Positions 5,730 through 14,064 of a stretch of 15,794 nucleotides of DNA are shown here, piece after piece. Below the pieces are notes generated by a model. That model did not search any database, was not told the origin of the DNA, and saw only the letters and a program-made list of their open reading frames with translations. Positions within the stretch are counted from its first letter, which is position 1, and the number at the start of each line of letters is the position of its first letter. This stretch comes from Clostridiales bacterium (GTDB taxonomy: Bacteria; Bacillota; Clostridia; Christensenellales; Aristaeellaceae), in the NCBI GenBank assembly GCA_012513735.1, contig JAAZBR010000062.1, forward strand, positions 1-15,794, read 5' to 3'. Position numbers and translations under genes: made by a program.

Positions 5730-6734
5730 TTGAAGATCCTCGGAATAGGCTGCGCTTTGCCCCCCCAGGTGGTCATCAACAACCAGTTGGAGCAGATTCT
5801 GGATACTTCGGATGAATGGATCCAGTCCCGCACCGGTATCCGGGAGCGCCATATCCTAAGTGGCGGCACCGTGGCCGGCCTGGCGCTGGAGGCGGGGCAG
5901 GAGGCCCTGCAGGATTCCGGGCTGACAGGAGCCGACCTGGACATGATTCTGGTCACCACCGCTCAGGGAGACGACCTGTTTCCCAGCGTGTCCTGCACCA
6001 TCCAGCAGGATCTGGGCGCCAACTGCCCCTGCATGGATCTGCACGTAGCCTGTGCAGGCTTTATCTATGCGCTGGATACTGCCGATGCCTACATCAAAAG
6101 CGGCAAGGCCAGCCACATTCTGATTGTCAGCGCCGAAGGGCTGAGCCGCCTCAGCGATTGGAGTGATCGCTCCACCTGTGTGCTTTTTGGCGATGCCGCG
6201 GGCGCTGTGGTGGTGGGCCCGGGCGAGGGCCTGTTGAGCTGCCAGCTCAGCGCCCTCAGCCGGAGGGACATCCTGTTCGGCACCTACACCGGCCTTCCCT
6301 GCCCCTTTTCGCCGCCGGAGGAAAAGGTGGCCGCAGGTATTCGCATGGAAGGGCAGGAGGTATTCAAGTTTGCTGTGGGTATCTCGGCGGCCGACTTGCT
6401 AAAGGCGGCCGACAAGGCGGATATCCCCATTGCCCAGATGGACTGGGTGCTGCTGCATCAGGCCAACCGCCGCATCATTGACGCGGTGTCCAGACGCCTG
6501 GGCGTTACCCCTGGCCGTGTGCCCAGCAATATCCATCGCCTGGGCAACACATCTTCGGCCAGCATTCCCCTGTTGATGTACGACTTGTACCACGCCGGCC
6601 TGCTGGAGCCCGGCCATGTGCTGGCCCTTAGCGGATTTGGCAGCGGCATGGTCAGTGGCGCCTGTATCCTCCGCTGGGACAAACCCAAGCCCAGCCAGGT
6701 CAAGGATCCCGTCCATTCCCTTCACTTCACCTGA
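5730..6734 (+). CDS. fabH: Beta-ketoacyl-ACP synthase III
   Basis: Starts fatty-acid chains by condensing acetyl-CoA or a branched acyl-CoA with malonyl-ACP in the cytosol. The thiolase-fold catalytic triad is complete: C108 in HVACAGF, H243 in LLHQANRR and N273 in LGNTSSAS, matching C112/H244/N274 of E. coli. The N-terminal TSDEWIQSRTGIRER block is also diagnostic. The start is a TTG with AAAGGAG 8 bases upstream; no ATG fits the conserved N-terminus. At 334 residues it is a little longer than E. coli FabH because of a polar C-terminal tail (KPKPSQVKDPVHSLHFT) after the last core strand. An 81-bp gap separates it from fabT, with no new promoter seen. Confidence 0.96.
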   Translation: MKILGIGCALPPQVVINNQLEQILDTSDEWIQSRTGIRERHILSGGTVAGLALEAGQEALQDSGLTGADLDMILVTTAQGDDLFPSVSCTIQQDLGANCPCMDLHVACAGFIYALDTADAYIKSGKASHILIVSAEGLSRLSDWSDRSTCVLFGDAAGAVVVGPGEGLLSCQLSALSRRDILFGTYTGLPCPFSPPEEKVAAGIRMEGQEVFKFAVGISAADLLKAADKADIPIAQMDWVLLHQANRRIIDAVSRRLGVTPGRVPSNIHRLGNTSSASIPLLMYDLYHAGLLEPGHVLALSGFGSGMVSGACILRWDKPKPSQVKDPVHSLHFT

Positions 6735-6748
6735 TCCCGGCAAGCCTT

Positions 6749-6760
6749 CGGGCCGGCCCG
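6749..6760. repeat. 12-bp perfect palindrome in the fabH-acpP gap
   Basis: CGGGCCGGCCCG reads the same on both strands and overlaps other GC-rich self-complementary pieces between 6737 and 6760. No T-run follows, so it should not end transcription. It could be an mRNA processing or stabilising structure that raises acpP expression relative to its neighbours. Confidence 0.45.
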
Positions 6761-6800
6761 GATTACATACCCCAAAATAGCAATTCAGGAGGACAACACC

Positions 6801-7025
6801 ATGGATGTATTTACCAAAATCGCTCAGGCCATTGCGCAGCGCCGCGGCAGCGACGCCTCCCAGATCACGCCCGAGACACGCTTTGATGAGTTGCAGCTTG
6901 ATTCCCTGGATGTGGCTGAGCTGATCATGGAGCTGGAGGATGAGTTCTCTATCACCATCGACATGGCCCAGCTCGGCGCTACCGTGGGTGACCTGGTCAA
7001 CCTGGTCAACGAGGCAAGGAAATGA
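6801..7025 (+). CDS. acpP: Acyl carrier protein
   Basis: A 74-residue acidic four-helix carrier that holds growing acyl chains on 4'-phosphopantetheine. The attachment site is S35 in LQLDSLDVAELIMELED, the universal DSL motif at the start of helix II. AGGAGG lies about 8 bases before the ATG, one of the strongest RBSs in the cluster, fitting the high molar demand for ACP. Its stop overlaps the fabK start in an ATGA. The holo-ACP synthase gene acpS is not in the window. Confidence 0.97.
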   Translation: MDVFTKIAQAIAQRRGSDASQITPETRFDELQLDSLDVAELIMELEDEFSITIDMAQLGATVGDLVNLVNEARK

Positions 7026-7969
7026 TTAAATCCCGCCTGTGCGAGCTGCTGGGCATTACATACCCCATCTTCCAGGGAGGAATGGCTTGGGTAGCCGATG
7101 CCCACCTGGCCGCTACGGTATCCAATGCCGGCGGTCTGGGCATTATTGCGGCCATGAACCTGGACGGCGAGTACCTGCGCGGACAGATTGGCCTGTGCCG
7201 GCAGCTCACCGACAAGCCCTTTGGCGTCAACATCATGATGATGAGCCCCCACGTGCCCGAGGTGGCCCAGGTGGTGGCGGAGGAGAAGGTGCCCGTGGTC
7301 ACCACCGGCGCCGGCTGGCCCGGCCCCTACATGAAGGCGTGGCTTGCGGCCGGCATCAAGGTGGTGCCCGTCATTCCTTCGGTGGCCATTGCCAAACGCG
7401 TGGTACGGGAAGGGGCTTGTGCCGTGGTGGCTGAAGGCTGTGAGGCCGGCGGACATATCGGCGAGTTGACCACCATGACGCTGGTGCCCCAGGTTGTGGA
7501 CGCAGTGGAGGTGCCCGTACTGGCTGCCGGCGGTATTGCCGATGGGCGCAGCTTGGCAGCCGCTCTGATGCTGGGCGCCGAGGGTGTGCAGTGCGGCACC
7601 CGTTTCCTGACGGCGGAGGAGTGTACCATTCCCGAATGCTACAAGGACCGTGTGATCCAGGCCCGGGACATTGACACCGTGGTGACCGGCCGCAAGCTGG
7701 GCCATCCGGTGAGGGCGCTTAAGAACAGCTACATGATGGAGTTTGCCCGCCGCGAGGCCGACAGCGACATTACCAAGGAAGAATTGGAGAAGTTTGGTAC
7801 CGGTGCCCTGTGGCGCGCCGCCCGCCAGGGCGACATGGAAACAGGCTGTGTCATGGCCGGACAGGCGGCGGCACTGGTTAAGGATAAGCTGCCAGCTCGT
7901 GATATCATCACCGGCATGTTTTCAGAGGCCGAAACCCTGTTGAAGGACGCAACAAAATGGCTGGCTTAG
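7022..7969 (+). CDS. fabK: Enoyl-ACP reductase II (FMN-dependent)
   Basis: Performs the last reduction of each elongation cycle using FMN and NAD(P)H. The TIM-barrel signature of the nitronate monooxygenase/FabK family is clear: PIFQGGMAWVAD (15-26), SNAGGLGII (34-42), FGVNIMMMSPH (67-77), VTTGAGWP (93-100), the EAGGHIGELTTM loop with catalytic-region H145, and AAGGIADGRS plus GAEGVQCGTRFL for phosphate binding. GVNIMMMSP and the C-terminal GCVMAGQ favour FabK over a 2-nitropropane dioxygenase. Its place in the fab operon settles the role. It overlaps acpP by 4 bases and fabD by 13. No FabI is present in the window; FabK enzymes are known to be insensitive to triclosan. Confidence 0.96.
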   Translation: MIKSRLCELLGITYPIFQGGMAWVADAHLAATVSNAGGLGIIAAMNLDGEYLRGQIGLCRQLTDKPFGVNIMMMSPHVPEVAQVVAEEKVPVVTTGAGWPGPYMKAWLAAGIKVVPVIPSVAIAKRVVREGACAVVAEGCEAGGHIGELTTMTLVPQVVDAVEVPVLAAGGIADGRSLAAALMLGAEGVQCGTRFLTAEECTIPECYKDRVIQARDIDTVVTGRKLGHPVRALKNSYMMEFARREADSDITKEELEKFGTGALWRAARQGDMETGCVMAGQAAALVKDKLPARDIITGMFSEAETLLKDATKWLA

Positions 7970-8898
7970 CCTTTGTCTTCTCGGGGCAGGGTGCCCAGAA
8001 GCCCGGCATGGGGAGGGAGCTGTACCAGCAGTCCCCTGCCGCCCATCTGGTGATGGACAGCCTGGAAAATGTGCACCCAGGTCTGCTGGAACTTTGCTTT
8101 GAGGGCCCCCAGGAGGCGCTGACCCGTACCCTGAATGCCCAGCCCGCCTTGCTGGCCGTGGAACTGGCCTTTCTGGCCGCTGTTCGGGAACAGGGCATTT
8201 CTCCCGATGCCTGCGCCGGCTTCTCGCTGGGCGAGTGGTCGGCCGCTGTAGCCGCTGGTGTGATGACGGCAGAGCAGGCCTTTCGCCTGGTGCTGCAGCG
8301 CGCCCGGTGGATGGAGGACTGCTGCCTGCAAAACCCCGGCGGCATGTCTGCCGTGCTTCGCCTGGATGCACGGCAGGTGGAGGAAGCCTGCAAGGCCCAC
8401 TCTGGCGTGTGGGCGGCCAACTACAATTCTCCCGGTCAGACGGTGGTCAGCGGTTTGGAAGAAACGCTGCCTGCCTTTGAACAGGCGCTGATCCCCCTGG
8501 GGGGACGCGCCATGCGGCTGAAGGTGGGCGGGCCCTTTCACTGTCCCGCCATGACGCCTGCTGCCCTGCTGCTTGCGGAGGCGCTGGCTGTAGAAACGCT
8601 GCAGGAGCCTGCGATACCCCTGTACAGCAACGTAACCGGTTTGCCCTATCCCCCCGGGCAGGCGGCCCAACTGCTGGCCCGCCAGGTGGAAAGCCCGGTG
8701 CGGTGGGTGGATACGATACAACACCTGCGGAACCAGGGTATCGACCGTTTTGTGGAGATCGGTCCGGGTGGCGTGCTGTGCGGCCTGATTGCAAAGACGC
8801 TGCCTGATGTCCGCTGTGCCAGAGTGGAGGATGCCGTCACCTTGCGTGAGGCGGTTGCCCTTGCCCGGATGGCGGAGACCTTGGAAGGAGAGAACTGA
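7957..8898 (+). CDS. fabD: Malonyl-CoA:ACP transacylase
   Basis: Moves malonyl from CoA to AcpP. FSGQGAQKPGMG (8-19) provides the oxyanion-hole glutamine, S90 in GFSLGEW is the nucleophile, the arginine pair R114/R116 in QRARWMED binds the malonyl carboxylate, and H194 in GPFHCPAM is the general base. The usual GHSLGE elbow has F in place of H, which is tolerated in the family. The C-terminal FVEIGPGGVLCGL block is typical. At 313 residues it has standard length. It begins inside the end of fabK, with GAAGGA about 9 bases before the ATG, and its TGA shares one base with the fabG ATG, so these genes are translationally coupled. Confidence 0.96.
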   Translation: MAGLAFVFSGQGAQKPGMGRELYQQSPAAHLVMDSLENVHPGLLELCFEGPQEALTRTLNAQPALLAVELAFLAAVREQGISPDACAGFSLGEWSAAVAAGVMTAEQAFRLVLQRARWMEDCCLQNPGGMSAVLRLDARQVEEACKAHSGVWAANYNSPGQTVVSGLEETLPAFEQALIPLGGRAMRLKVGGPFHCPAMTPAALLLAEALAVETLQEPAIPLYSNVTGLPYPPGQAAQLLARQVESPVRWVDTIQHLRNQGIDRFVEIGPGGVLCGLIAKTLPDVRCARVEDAVTLREAVALARMAETLEGEN

Positions 8899-9638
8899 TG
8901 TCAATCCCCCGTACCGCGCTGATCACCGGCGGAAGCCGTGGCATCGGCCGTGCCATTGCGCTGGCGCTGAGTGTACACGCGCAGCAGATCGCTATTTTCT
9001 ATGCCGGCAACCAGCAGGCCGCAGAGCAGACCGTCAGTCTGTTGACCCTGCAGGGTGTGCAGGCCATGTGCCTGTGCTGCGATGTGTCTGACCCCGTGAA
9101 GGTGAAGGAAGCCGTGCAGCAGGTGCGTGCCGCCTTCGGCCCCATCGGCATACTGGTGAACAACGCCGGCATCAACAAGGATGGTCTGACGCTTCGCATG
9201 ACGCCCCAGGATTTTGACAGCGTGCTGCAGGTCAACCTGGCAGGGGCCTTTCACTGCATTCAGGCCTGCTACCGTGACATGATGCAGGCCCGTTGGGGTC
9301 GTATTCTTAACATTACCTCGGTGGCCGGTCTCATGGGCAACCCCGGCCAGGCCAACTACGCCTCTGCTAAAGCGGGGTTGGTGGGGCTGACCAAAACCAT
9401 TGCCCGGGAGCTGGCCACCAGGGGTGTGACCTGCAATGCCATCGCTCCCGGCTTTATTGATACCGATATGACCCAGACCATGGACGAGAAAACACTGGCT
9501 GCCGCTATGCAGCAGGTGCCCATGGGGCACATGGGCAAGGCGGAGGATATTGCGTCGGCTGCCGCCTTCCTGTGCTCAGAGGCAGCCGGGTACATCACCG
9601 GCGCTGTGCTGCAGGTGGATGGCGGCATGTACATGTAG
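8898..9638 (+). CDS. fabG: 3-oxoacyl-ACP reductase
   Basis: Reduces 3-ketoacyl-ACP to 3-hydroxyacyl-ACP with NADPH. It is a 246-residue short-chain dehydrogenase with TGGSRGIG (10-17) for the cofactor, NNAG (88-91), N113 and the catalytic S141, Y154 and K158 (YASAK). The C-terminal GYITGAVLQVDGGMYM is the FabG signature. GGAAGGAGA lies about 7 bases before the ATG. It overlaps fabD by one base. A 78-bp gap to fabF follows, the largest in the elongation genes, but no promoter is apparent in it. Confidence 0.97.
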   Translation: MSIPRTALITGGSRGIGRAIALALSVHAQQIAIFYAGNQQAAEQTVSLLTLQGVQAMCLCCDVSDPVKVKEAVQQVRAAFGPIGILVNNAGINKDGLTLRMTPQDFDSVLQVNLAGAFHCIQACYRDMMQARWGRILNITSVAGLMGNPGQANYASAKAGLVGLTKTIARELATRGVTCNAIAPGFIDTDMTQTMDEKTLAAAMQQVPMGHMGKAEDIASAAAFLCSEAAGYITGAVLQVDGGMYM

Positions 9639-9716
9639 GAGACAGAGAACGCACCCTGCGCGCCCGACGTCCCATTTCGCTGGCAAACCGGCGATCCCTT
9701 TTTGGAGGTAGGTAGT

Positions 9717-10952
9717 ATGAGAAGAGTAGCAGTTACAGGCATGGGCATCATTTCGCCCATCGGGCAGAGTGTGAACAGCTTCTGGCAAGCCCTGACCGCG
9801 GGGGAGTGCGGCATCGGCCCCATCACCCGGCTGGATGTCAGCGCCTATAAGGTTAAAATTGCGGCCGAGGTCAAGGAGTTTGATCCCACCCAGCACGGCA
9901 TGGACGTGCCCACGGCCCGCCGGTTGGATCTGTTTGCCCAGTATGCCATGGCCGCGGCTCATCAGGCGATGGCACAGAGCGGGCTTGAGGGTGCCATTGA
10001 CCCTGAGCGCCTGGGGGTGTATATCGGCAGCGGCATCGGAGGCATTGATACCTTCACCAGGGAGACCGAGAAGCTGCTTAACCGTGGCCCCGGCAGGGTT
10101 TCGCCGCTGTGCATTCCCATGATGATCGGCAACATGGGCTCGGGCAATGTAGCCATCTGCTACAATGCCCAGGGCCCCTGTTTGCCAGTGGTCACTGCCT
10201 GCGCAACGGGTACCCATTCCATCGGCGAAGCCTTCCGCGCCATCCGCCATGGCTATGCGGATGCCATTATCGCTGGCGGCAGCGAGGCCTCGGTGAATCC
10301 CATCGCCATCGCCGGTTTCACCAACTGCATGGCCTTGTCCGAAACCAACGATCCCATGGCAGCCAGCCTACCTTTTGACAGCCGCCGAAAGGGCTTTGTG
10401 CTGGGCGAAGGCGCGGCCGTGGTGGTGCTGGAGGAGTATGAGCATGCCCGTGCCCGGGGAGCCCAGATACTGGGTGAGGTGGTGGGCTATGGCAGCACCT
10501 GTGACGCCCATCACATCACTGTGCCCCAACCCGAGGGCAAGGGCGCTGCCCGGGCCCTTAGCCTGGCGCTTGAGGAAGCCGGGGCCACCGGGCAGGAAGC
10601 TCTCTACATCAACGCCCACGGCACCGGCACGCCGCTGAACGATGTCACAGAAACCCTGGCTATCAAGGCTGCCCTGGGTGAGGTGCGCGCACGGCAGACC
10701 CCTGTTTCCTCCATCAAGGGAGCTACCGGCCACATGCTGGGTGCTGCCGGCGGGGCTGAGTTTGTGGCCACGCTGATGGCCCTCAAGGAGGGCCTGTTGC
10801 CTCCCACCCTGCACCTGACGGAGCCTGACCCGGAGTGTGACCTGGACTATGTGCCCAACACGGCCCGCCGCTGGCAGGCTGACCTGGGCCTTTCCACCTC
10901 CCTGGGATTTGGCGGGCACAACGCTGTGCTGGCGGTCAGGAGGGGGCAATGA
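9717..10952 (+). CDS. fabF: Beta-ketoacyl-ACP synthase II
   Basis: Elongates acyl-ACP by condensation with malonyl-ACP. The 411-residue enzyme has all active-site residues: C162 in VTACATGTHS, H301 in NAHGTGTPLND, K334 in SSIKGATGH and H339. GFVLGEGAA and SLGFGGHNA are further KAS II marks. The start is the ATG at 9717, which follows GGAGGT by 7 bases and gives the normal MRRVAVTGMG opening; the in-frame TTG at 9702 overlaps that RBS. The stop overlaps the accB ATG by 4 bases. As only one FabF-type gene is present here, it presumably handles all elongation steps, including those of unsaturated chains. Confidence 0.97.
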   Translation: MRRVAVTGMGIISPIGQSVNSFWQALTAGECGIGPITRLDVSAYKVKIAAEVKEFDPTQHGMDVPTARRLDLFAQYAMAAAHQAMAQSGLEGAIDPERLGVYIGSGIGGIDTFTRETEKLLNRGPGRVSPLCIPMMIGNMGSGNVAICYNAQGPCLPVVTACATGTHSIGEAFRAIRHGYADAIIAGGSEASVNPIAIAGFTNCMALSETNDPMAASLPFDSRRKGFVLGEGAAVVVLEEYEHARARGAQILGEVVGYGSTCDAHHITVPQPEGKGAARALSLALEEAGATGQEALYINAHGTGTPLNDVTETLAIKAALGEVRARQTPVSSIKGATGHMLGAAGGAEFVATLMALKEGLLPPTLHLTEPDPECDLDYVPNTARRWQADLGLSTSLGFGGHNAVLAVRRGQ

Positions 10953-11398
10953 ATGTCAAGCAGATCCGGGAGATTCTTCGGCTGTTTGAGCAAAGCTCGC
11001 TGCAAAGCCTGGAGGTAAGCGAGGGGGAAGAACACATTCACCTGTGCCGCCCGGAAGCTTCTGTAACCACCGTAGCTGTCCCGGCTGCTGTCCCCGCAGC
11101 ATCGCCTTTACCTGCGGTGACCGATGCGCCGGCGACCGCCCAGGAGGGGCCCGATTTTAACCGCCTGATTGAAGTCAAGTCCCCCGTGGTGGGGGTGTTC
11201 TACGAGGCTGCCGAACCTGGCGGCAAGCCCTTTGTGCAGATCGGTGACCACGTTCGGCAGGGCGATGTGTTGTGCCTGGTGGAGGTCATGAAGCAGGTGA
11301 CTGAGGTAGTTGCTCCCCAGGATGCTCAAGTGGCGGATGTGTGCGTGACCAACGGCAGCGTGGTGGAGTTTGGCCAGACACTGATCAAGCTGTTTTAG
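10949..11398 (+). CDS. accB: Biotin carboxyl carrier protein of acetyl-CoA carboxylase
   Basis: Carries CO2 on biotin between AccC and the AccD/AccA carboxyltransferase. Residues 1-33 form the usual N-terminal helix-strand (KQIREILRLFEQSSLQSLEVSE), 36-66 an Ala/Pro/Val-rich flexible linker, and 72-149 the biotinyl barrel (IEVKSPVVGVFYEA, GDHVRQGDVLCLVEVMK, GQTLIKLF). The biotin lysine is K115. Its motif is EVMKQ rather than the usual EAMKM: Ala-2 is Val and Met+1 is Gln. Eukaryotic acetyl-CoA carboxylases also have VMK, so biotinylation is still expected. AGGAGG precedes the ATG, and the gene overlaps fabF by 4 bases. Confidence 0.94.
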   Translation: MNVKQIREILRLFEQSSLQSLEVSEGEEHIHLCRPEASVTTVAVPAAVPAASPLPAVTDAPATAQEGPDFNRLIEVKSPVVGVFYEAAEPGGKPFVQIGDHVRQGDVLCLVEVMKQVTEVVAPQDAQVADVCVTNGSVVEFGQTLIKLF

Positions 11399-11429
11399 CG
11401 AAGGACTCGTTGTTTCTCAGAGGAGTACC

Positions 11430-11864
11430 ATGGACAGAAACGAAATCATGACCTTTTTGCCCCATCGGGCGCCCATGCTGCTGCTGGACGAGGTGATGCC
11501 TGCGGGCGCCCACCAGTCCCAAGGCGTATACCACGTCCGGGGAGACAAGTTTTTTCTGCAGGGGCACTTTCCCGGCATGCCGGTGGTGCCCGGTGTTATA
11601 CTGTGTGAAATCGTGGCCCAGACCGCAGGCATCCTGGTAAAGGAAGAACTGATGAAGGGTCGTACCCCGCTGTTTGCGGGCATAGAGAAGGTGCGGTTTC
11701 GCCGCATGGTGCGTCCGGGAGACCGGGTGGATACCCACTGTAAGGTGTTGCGCACAGTGGGCAGCCTGATCAAGTTGGAAGGCGAGGCCCGTGTGGACAA
11801 CGAGTTGTGCTGCGAGGGTGTCTTTCTGATGATGCTGACCGATATCCCCGGAGCGCAGGCCTGA
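11430..11864 (+). CDS. fabZ: 3-hydroxyacyl-ACP dehydratase
   Basis: Dehydrates 3-hydroxyacyl-ACP to trans-2-enoyl-ACP. It is a 144-residue hotdog-fold protein with catalytic H46 in LQGHFPGMPVVPGV and E60 in LCEIVAQTAG, and the N-terminal LPHRAPMLLLDEV block. AGAGGAG lies about 5 bases before the ATG. It is the only dehydratase in the cluster. A FabN-type bifunctional dehydratase/isomerase cannot be told from FabZ by motif alone. Its TGA overlaps the accC ATG by one base. Confidence 0.96.
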   Translation: MDRNEIMTFLPHRAPMLLLDEVMPAGAHQSQGVYHVRGDKFFLQGHFPGMPVVPGVILCEIVAQTAGILVKEELMKGRTPLFAGIEKVRFRRMVRPGDRVDTHCKVLRTVGSLIKLEGEARVDNELCCEGVFLMMLTDIPGAQA

Positions 11865-13207
11865 TGTTTTCCAAGTTGCTGATTGCCAACCGCGGCGAGA
11901 TTGCGGTGCGCATCATCCGTGCCTGCAAGGAGATGGGCGTACAGACGGTGGGCGTCTACTCCCAGGCCGACAAGGACGCGCTGCATGTGTCTTTGGCTGA
12001 TGAGAGCATCTGCATCGGCCCGGCGCCCGCTGCGCTGAGTTATTTGAACCAGGAGGCGCTATTGTCTGCCGCGCTGTCCACCGGCTGTGAGGCACTGCAT
12101 CCCGGCTATGGATTTCTTAGCGAGAATGCCGGCTTTGCCGATGCCTGCAACCAGAGCGGTGTTCACTTCATCGGCCCCACGGGAGACATGATCCGCCAGA
12201 TGGGCAATAAGGATGCCGCCAAACACAGCGTGGCGGCGGCGGGAGTACCCATCATTCCCGGCAGGGAGGACCTGCAGGATTTGGTCGATGCCGAGAAGGC
12301 GGCACTGGAGGTGGGGTTCCCTCTGCTGATCAAAGCCCGCAGCGGCGGTGGCGGTCGGGGCATTCGCCGGGTGGACCGTCTGGATGACCTGGCGTCTGCC
12401 TTCCGCACCGCCTCCCAGGAGGCCAAGAGTTGCTTTGCAGATCCGGCTTTGTATATGGAAAAATTGCTGGAAGATGTGAAACACGTGGAGGTGCAGGTGC
12501 TGTGCGACAACCAAGGGCATATCCTGTGTTTTTCCGAGCGGGACTGTTCCATGCAGCGCAAACACCAGAAAATCATTGAAGAAAGTCCGTGCGCCACCCT
12601 GACGGCGACTCAGCGCAAAAGCCTGCTGCGCCACGCCCGGGCGGCGGTGAAATCGCTGGGCTATGTAGGCGTGGGCACCCTGGAGTTTCTGCTGGACCAG
12701 CAGGGCAACTATTACTTCATGGAGATGAACACCAGGCTGCAGGTGGAGCACCCGGTGACCGAATTGGTGTCGGGCATGGACCTGGTCAAGTGGCAGATCC
12801 GCGTAGCGGCAGGCATCCCCCTGCCCTTTACCAACAAGGACCTGCCCTGCCAGGGCCATGCCATTGAGTGCCGCATTAATGCAGAAGACGCTGCAAATGA
12901 CTTCCGGCCTTCCGGCGGCACAGTGGAGCTTCTGCATATCCCCGGCGGTCCCTGGGTGCGCTTTGACACGGCCCTCTACCAGGGATACGAATTGCCGCTG
13001 CACTATGACTCGTTAATTGCCAAGCTGATCGTCCATGCACCCACCCGGGCGGAGGCCATTCGCAAGATGCAGGCGGCGTTGTGTGAAACCGTGATCGAGG
13101 GTGTGGAGCACACCGCGGCCTTTCAATTGGACATGATGGCGGATCCTGCTTTTCAGGGGGGCACCTATACCACCGATCATCTCAGGAAACGGGGTGTCGT
13201 CCTGTGA
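11864..13207 (+). CDS. accC: Biotin carboxylase subunit of acetyl-CoA carboxylase
   Basis: ATP-dependent carboxylation of AccB biotin. I start at the ATG at 11864, which gives MFSKLLIANRGEIAVRIIRACKE, the standard opening; the open frame from 11807 would add 19 residues encoded inside fabZ. The resulting 447 residues match E. coli (449). ATP-grasp parts are complete: N-terminal LIANRGEIA, HPGYGFLSEN (79-88), K116 in MGNKDAAK, the glycine-rich lid GGGGRGI (161-167), EMNTRLQVEHPVTE (287-300) with metal-binding E287 and catalytic R291. It is the bicarbonate-activating half reaction of the same enzyme as accB, accD and accA around it. Confidence 0.97.
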   Translation: MFSKLLIANRGEIAVRIIRACKEMGVQTVGVYSQADKDALHVSLADESICIGPAPAALSYLNQEALLSAALSTGCEALHPGYGFLSENAGFADACNQSGVHFIGPTGDMIRQMGNKDAAKHSVAAAGVPIIPGREDLQDLVDAEKAALEVGFPLLIKARSGGGGRGIRRVDRLDDLASAFRTASQEAKSCFADPALYMEKLLEDVKHVEVQVLCDNQGHILCFSERDCSMQRKHQKIIEESPCATLTATQRKSLLRHARAAVKSLGYVGVGTLEFLLDQQGNYYFMEMNTRLQVEHPVTELVSGMDLVKWQIRVAAGIPLPFTNKDLPCQGHAIECRINAEDAANDFRPSGGTVELLHIPGGPWVRFDTALYQGYELPLHYDSLIAKLIVHAPTRAEAIRKMQAALCETVIEGVEHTAAFQLDMMADPAFQGGTYTTDHLRKRGVVL

Positions 13208-14064
13208 TGCTGAACAAGAAGTTGTTCAAAAACCCCAATCTGGCGCCCGAAAACCTGCACAGGGGCCTGGTGCAGCCTGCCGGCCTGCCGGAAACAGCCT
13301 GTCCCCGGTGTAACCGGCGGGTTTCCAGCGAGCAGTTGGCCAAGGCCTTTTGGGTGTGCCCTCACTGTGGGCTGTACCACAAGGTAAGCGCCCGGGCCCG
13401 TATTGCCCTGACGCTGGACTACAACAGCTTTGAGGAGATGGACAAGGACTACGCTTCCCAGGATCCCCTGCGCTTTCCCGGCTACCAGGACAAACTGGCT
13501 CAGGCCCGCCGGCAGTCGGGCGAGCAGGAGGGCGTGGTCACCGGCACCGGCCGGGTGGATGGTATTCCCTGCGCCTTCTTCGCCATGGAGCCGGGTTTTA
13601 TGATGGGTTCCATGGGCACGGCGGTGGGGGAGAAAATCACCCGGCTGTTTGAGCACGCCCTGCGCCACCGCCTGAGTGTGCTGGGTTTCACCTTGTCCGG
13701 TGGCGCCCGGGTGCAAGAGGGTATACTTAGCCTGATGCAGATGGCCAAGGTGTCGGGCGCTGTGCGGGAGCATTCCGACGCCGGGCTTTTCTACCTGGCT
13801 GTGCTGTGCGACCCTACCACGGGCGGGGTGGCGGCAAGTTTTGCCATGCAGGCGGACATCATTTTGGCCGAACCCGGCGCGCTGATCGGCTTTGCCGGGC
13901 CCCGGGTGATTGAGCAAACCACCCGGCAGAAACTGCCCGAGGGATTCCAAAGGGCGGAGTTTCAATTAGAGCATGGCTTTGTCAACCGCATCTGCCCCCG
14001 GGAGGGGCAAAAGAGCCTGATCGCCCAATTGCTGCGGCTGCATGTGCCCCCGGAGGATGCATGA
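13207..14064 (+). CDS. accD: Acetyl-CoA carboxylase carboxyltransferase subunit beta
   Basis: Forms the carboxyltransferase with AccA, moving CO2 from biotin to acetyl-CoA. The 285-residue protein has the N-terminal four-cysteine zinc ribbon (CPRC near residue 30 and CPHC near 49) and then the crotonase fold: MGSMGTAVGEKI, SGGARVQEGILSLMQMAK, DPTTGGVAASFA and IGFAGPRVIEQT. Both GTG (13204) and ATG (13207) are possible starts. I choose ATG because it shares one base with the accC stop, as at fabD-fabG and fabZ-accC. The RBS is weak, so translation probably depends on coupling to accC. It overlaps accA by 4 bases, keeping the two partners equimolar. Confidence 0.96.
   Translation: MLNKKLFKNPNLAPENLHRGLVQPAGLPETACPRCNRRVSSEQLAKAFWVCPHCGLYHKVSARARIALTLDYNSFEEMDKDYASQDPLRFPGYQDKLAQARRQSGEQEGVVTGTGRVDGIPCAFFAMEPGFMMGSMGTAVGEKITRLFEHALRHRLSVLGFTLSGGARVQEGILSLMQMAKVSGAVREHSDAGLFYLAVLCDPTTGGVAASFAMQADIILAEPGALIGFAGPRVIEQTTRQKLPEGFQRAEFQLEHGFVNRICPREGQKSLIAQLLRLHVPPEDA

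Noticed and set aside
7966..8904. Minus-strand open frame of 312 codons opposite fabD
   Set aside because: It mirrors the fabD coding frame almost end to end, has shadow-like composition rich in Gln, Arg, Gly and His, and has no family motif.
9639..9716. Possible internal promoter before fabF
   Set aside because: The 78-bp gap has no -35/-10 pair with acceptable spacing; it is most likely only a leader with a strong RBS.
12059..13003. Minus-strand open frame of 314 codons opposite accC
   Set aside because: It lies wholly within a fully conserved accC; lack of stops follows from high GC at third positions on the coding strand.
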